Origin: Gemmatimonadota bacterium
GTDB lineage: Bacteria; Gemmatimonadota; Gemmatimonadetes; Palauibacterales; Palauibacteraceae
DNA length: 6,474 nucleotides
Direction: 5' to 3'
Assembly (NCBI GenBank): GCA_016649455.1
Contig: JAENXO010000154.1
Span: 1 to 6,474 of the forward strand
Shown: piece by piece, positions 5,628 through 6,474 of the stretch
Layout: each line of letters opens with the position of its first letter
Numbering within the stretch: the stretch's first letter is position 1
Notes under the pieces: model-generated
Database searches by the model: none
The model's input: the letters and a program-made list of their open reading frames with translations, nothing else
What the model was told of the DNA's origin: nothing
Position numbers and translations under genes: made by a program

Positions 5628-6393
5628 GGTCACCTCCGAGAATTCGATCGAGGAGGATCGCGGCGGCCGCCGCGACATTCAGCGACTCGCCCCCCCCGGG
5701 CTGCTCGATTCCGACGGTCCGATCCGCCGCAAGGCGAATCTCATCTGATACCCCGGCTCCTTCATTCCCCACCACGATCGCCACCCGGGGTGGCACCGGA
5801 TCTTCGCGACGATACGGATCACCGTCGGCAGCCGACACCCACAGGGGAACGTCTCTCTCCCGCAGACCATCGATTGCTTCCCGATGTCCGAGTTCGAGAA
5901 TCGGCAACCGAAAGCTGGCGCCGGCCGCCGCCCGGACCGCTCTGGGCGACCAGGGATCCGTCGTGCCGGGCAGGGCCAGCACTCCGTCGGCGCCCAGGGC
6001 TTCGGCGGTCCGGATGAGCGTCCCCAGGTTTCCCGGGTCCTGTACGCCATCGACGGCCAGCACACGCAGGCCCGCCAGATCTTCCCACCCGCTGCAGGGG
6101 ATCTCCGCCACGACCAGGATTCCCTGCGGCGTGACCGTGTCCGCGAATTCGGCGAGCTCGGCGGCCGAGACGGCCTCGCAGGGTACGCCGCCCGCCCGCA
6201 GGCGCTGCACGATGCCATCGATCGCCGGATCGTCGAGCGCCGCATAGGTGAACAGGCCCTGCAGCACCGGTCGACCCGCATCGAGGAGGTCTCCGACTAC
6301 CCGCGCGCCTTCCGCGATCAGCAGTCCCCGCTTCGCCCGCTCCTTGCGCCGGAGCAGAGCACGCAGCCGCTTTCGTTCATTCAGGCTCGGCAT
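5611..6393 (-). CDS. SpoU/TrmH-family RNA 2'-O-methyltransferase
   Basis: This 260-residue cytoplasmic enzyme uses S-adenosylmethionine to methylate a ribose 2'-OH in RNA. Its two-part layout, an N-terminal substrate-binding domain (about 1-100, with LLIAEGARVVGDLLDAG) and a C-terminal SPOUT knot (about 108-250), points to an rRNA enzyme such as RlmB/TsnR-like proteins. The target nucleotide cannot be read from the sequence. Knot motif 1 is DGVQDPGNLGTLIRTAEA (115-132, N122, R128), motif 2 is VVGNEGAGVS (207-216, E211), and motif 3 is IEQPGGGESLNVAAAAAILL (229-248, S237, N239). All are intact. The start ATG at 6393 gives the usual family N-terminus and has GGGG 6 bases before it; GTG at 6459 or ATG at 6435 would add unlikely residues. 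The gene probably leads a two-gene unit with the prepilin peptidase. Motif 3 is encoded over a run of eight G. Confidence 0.93.
   Translation of the reverse strand: MPSLNERKRLRALLRRKERAKRGLLIAEGARVVGDLLDAGRPVLQGLFTYAALDDPAIDGIVQRLRAGGVPCEAVSAAELAEFADTVTPQGILVVAEIPCSGWEDLAGLRVLAVDGVQDPGNLGTLIRTAEALGADGVLALPGTTDPWSPRAVRAAAGASFRLPILELGHREAIDGLRERDVPLWVSAADGDPYRREDPVPPRVAIVVGNEGAGVSDEIRLAADRTVGIEQPGGGESLNVAAAAAILLDRILGGDRAGSR
5633..5637 (-). promoter_or_regulatory. Ribosome binding site of the prepilin peptidase gene
   Basis: GGAGG (within GGAGGTGA) on the minus strand lies 5 bases before the GTG at 5627, inside the last codons of the upstream methyltransferase gene. It decides the start against the upstream ATG at 5678, which has no comparable site, and implies translational coupling. 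Confidence 0.65.
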
Positions 6394-6474
6394 GTCGGAC
6401 CCCGAGCGGGCGATATGGCAGAGCGGCGACCCCATGCGAGGCGGAGTGAGACGATGCACGAGACGAGTCTACCC

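Noticed and set aside
6405..6474. tRNA-like string on the plus strand (ATGGCAGAGCGGC)
   Set aside because: No TpsiC arm (GTTCGA-like), no matching acceptor stem and no plausible anticodon arm follow, so it is not a tRNA gene.

Overview
The window is GC-rich bacterial chromosome, almost entirely coding, with short gene gaps, GTG/TTG starts beside ATG, and overlapping gene ends. It looks like core housekeeping sequence. I see no transposase, integrase, phage gene, CRISPR array, rRNA or tRNA. The gene content fits a bacterium with an F-type ATP synthase and a type IV pilus or type II secretion apparatus. The a and b subunits of the ATP synthase carry signal-peptide-like N-termini, and the a subunit has a long exported segment. 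Together with the composition, this makes me lean towards Gemmatimonadota or a neighbouring lineage, but this is an impression and not a placement.

Layout. (1) Positions 1-2336, minus strand: the first part of an atp operon, in transcription order atpZ-like, atpI-like, atpB (subunit a), atpE (subunit c) and atpF (subunit b, cut by the left edge). A good sigma70-type promoter sits just upstream of atpZ. (2) Positions 2337-2507: a short divergent regulatory region with a second promoter facing the other way. (3) Positions 2508-4845, plus strand: a MoxR-family AAA+ ATPase followed after 19 bases by a CNNM/CorC-family Mg2+ transporter with CBS domains. (4) Positions 4842-6393, minus strand: a SpoU/TrmH-family RNA 2'-O-methyltransferase gene whose end overlaps the start of a prepilin peptidase gene (pilD type). 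The peptidase gene meets the transporter gene tail to tail, and their two stop codons share one CTAG palindrome. (5) Positions 6394-6474: upstream sequence of the methyltransferase with nothing further assigned.

How the genes work together. The minus-strand atp genes build the membrane Fo sector: a ring of c subunits, the a-subunit proton channel, the b stalk, and the small AtpZ/AtpI accessory proteins. The F1 genes presumably continue beyond position 1. The MoxR-transporter pair is a separate two-gene unit. AtpZ/AtpI proteins have been linked to Mg2+ supply and CNNM proteins move Mg2+, so the divergent pairing is suggestive, but the functional link is inference. The methyltransferase-peptidase pair is probably co-transcribed and translationally coupled without an obvious shared function.

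I found no convincing previously undescribed system. The points most worth a second look are the back-to-back promoters, the shared CTAG stop, the exported His/acid-rich extension of subunit a, and an eight-G run in a catalytic motif of the methyltransferase.
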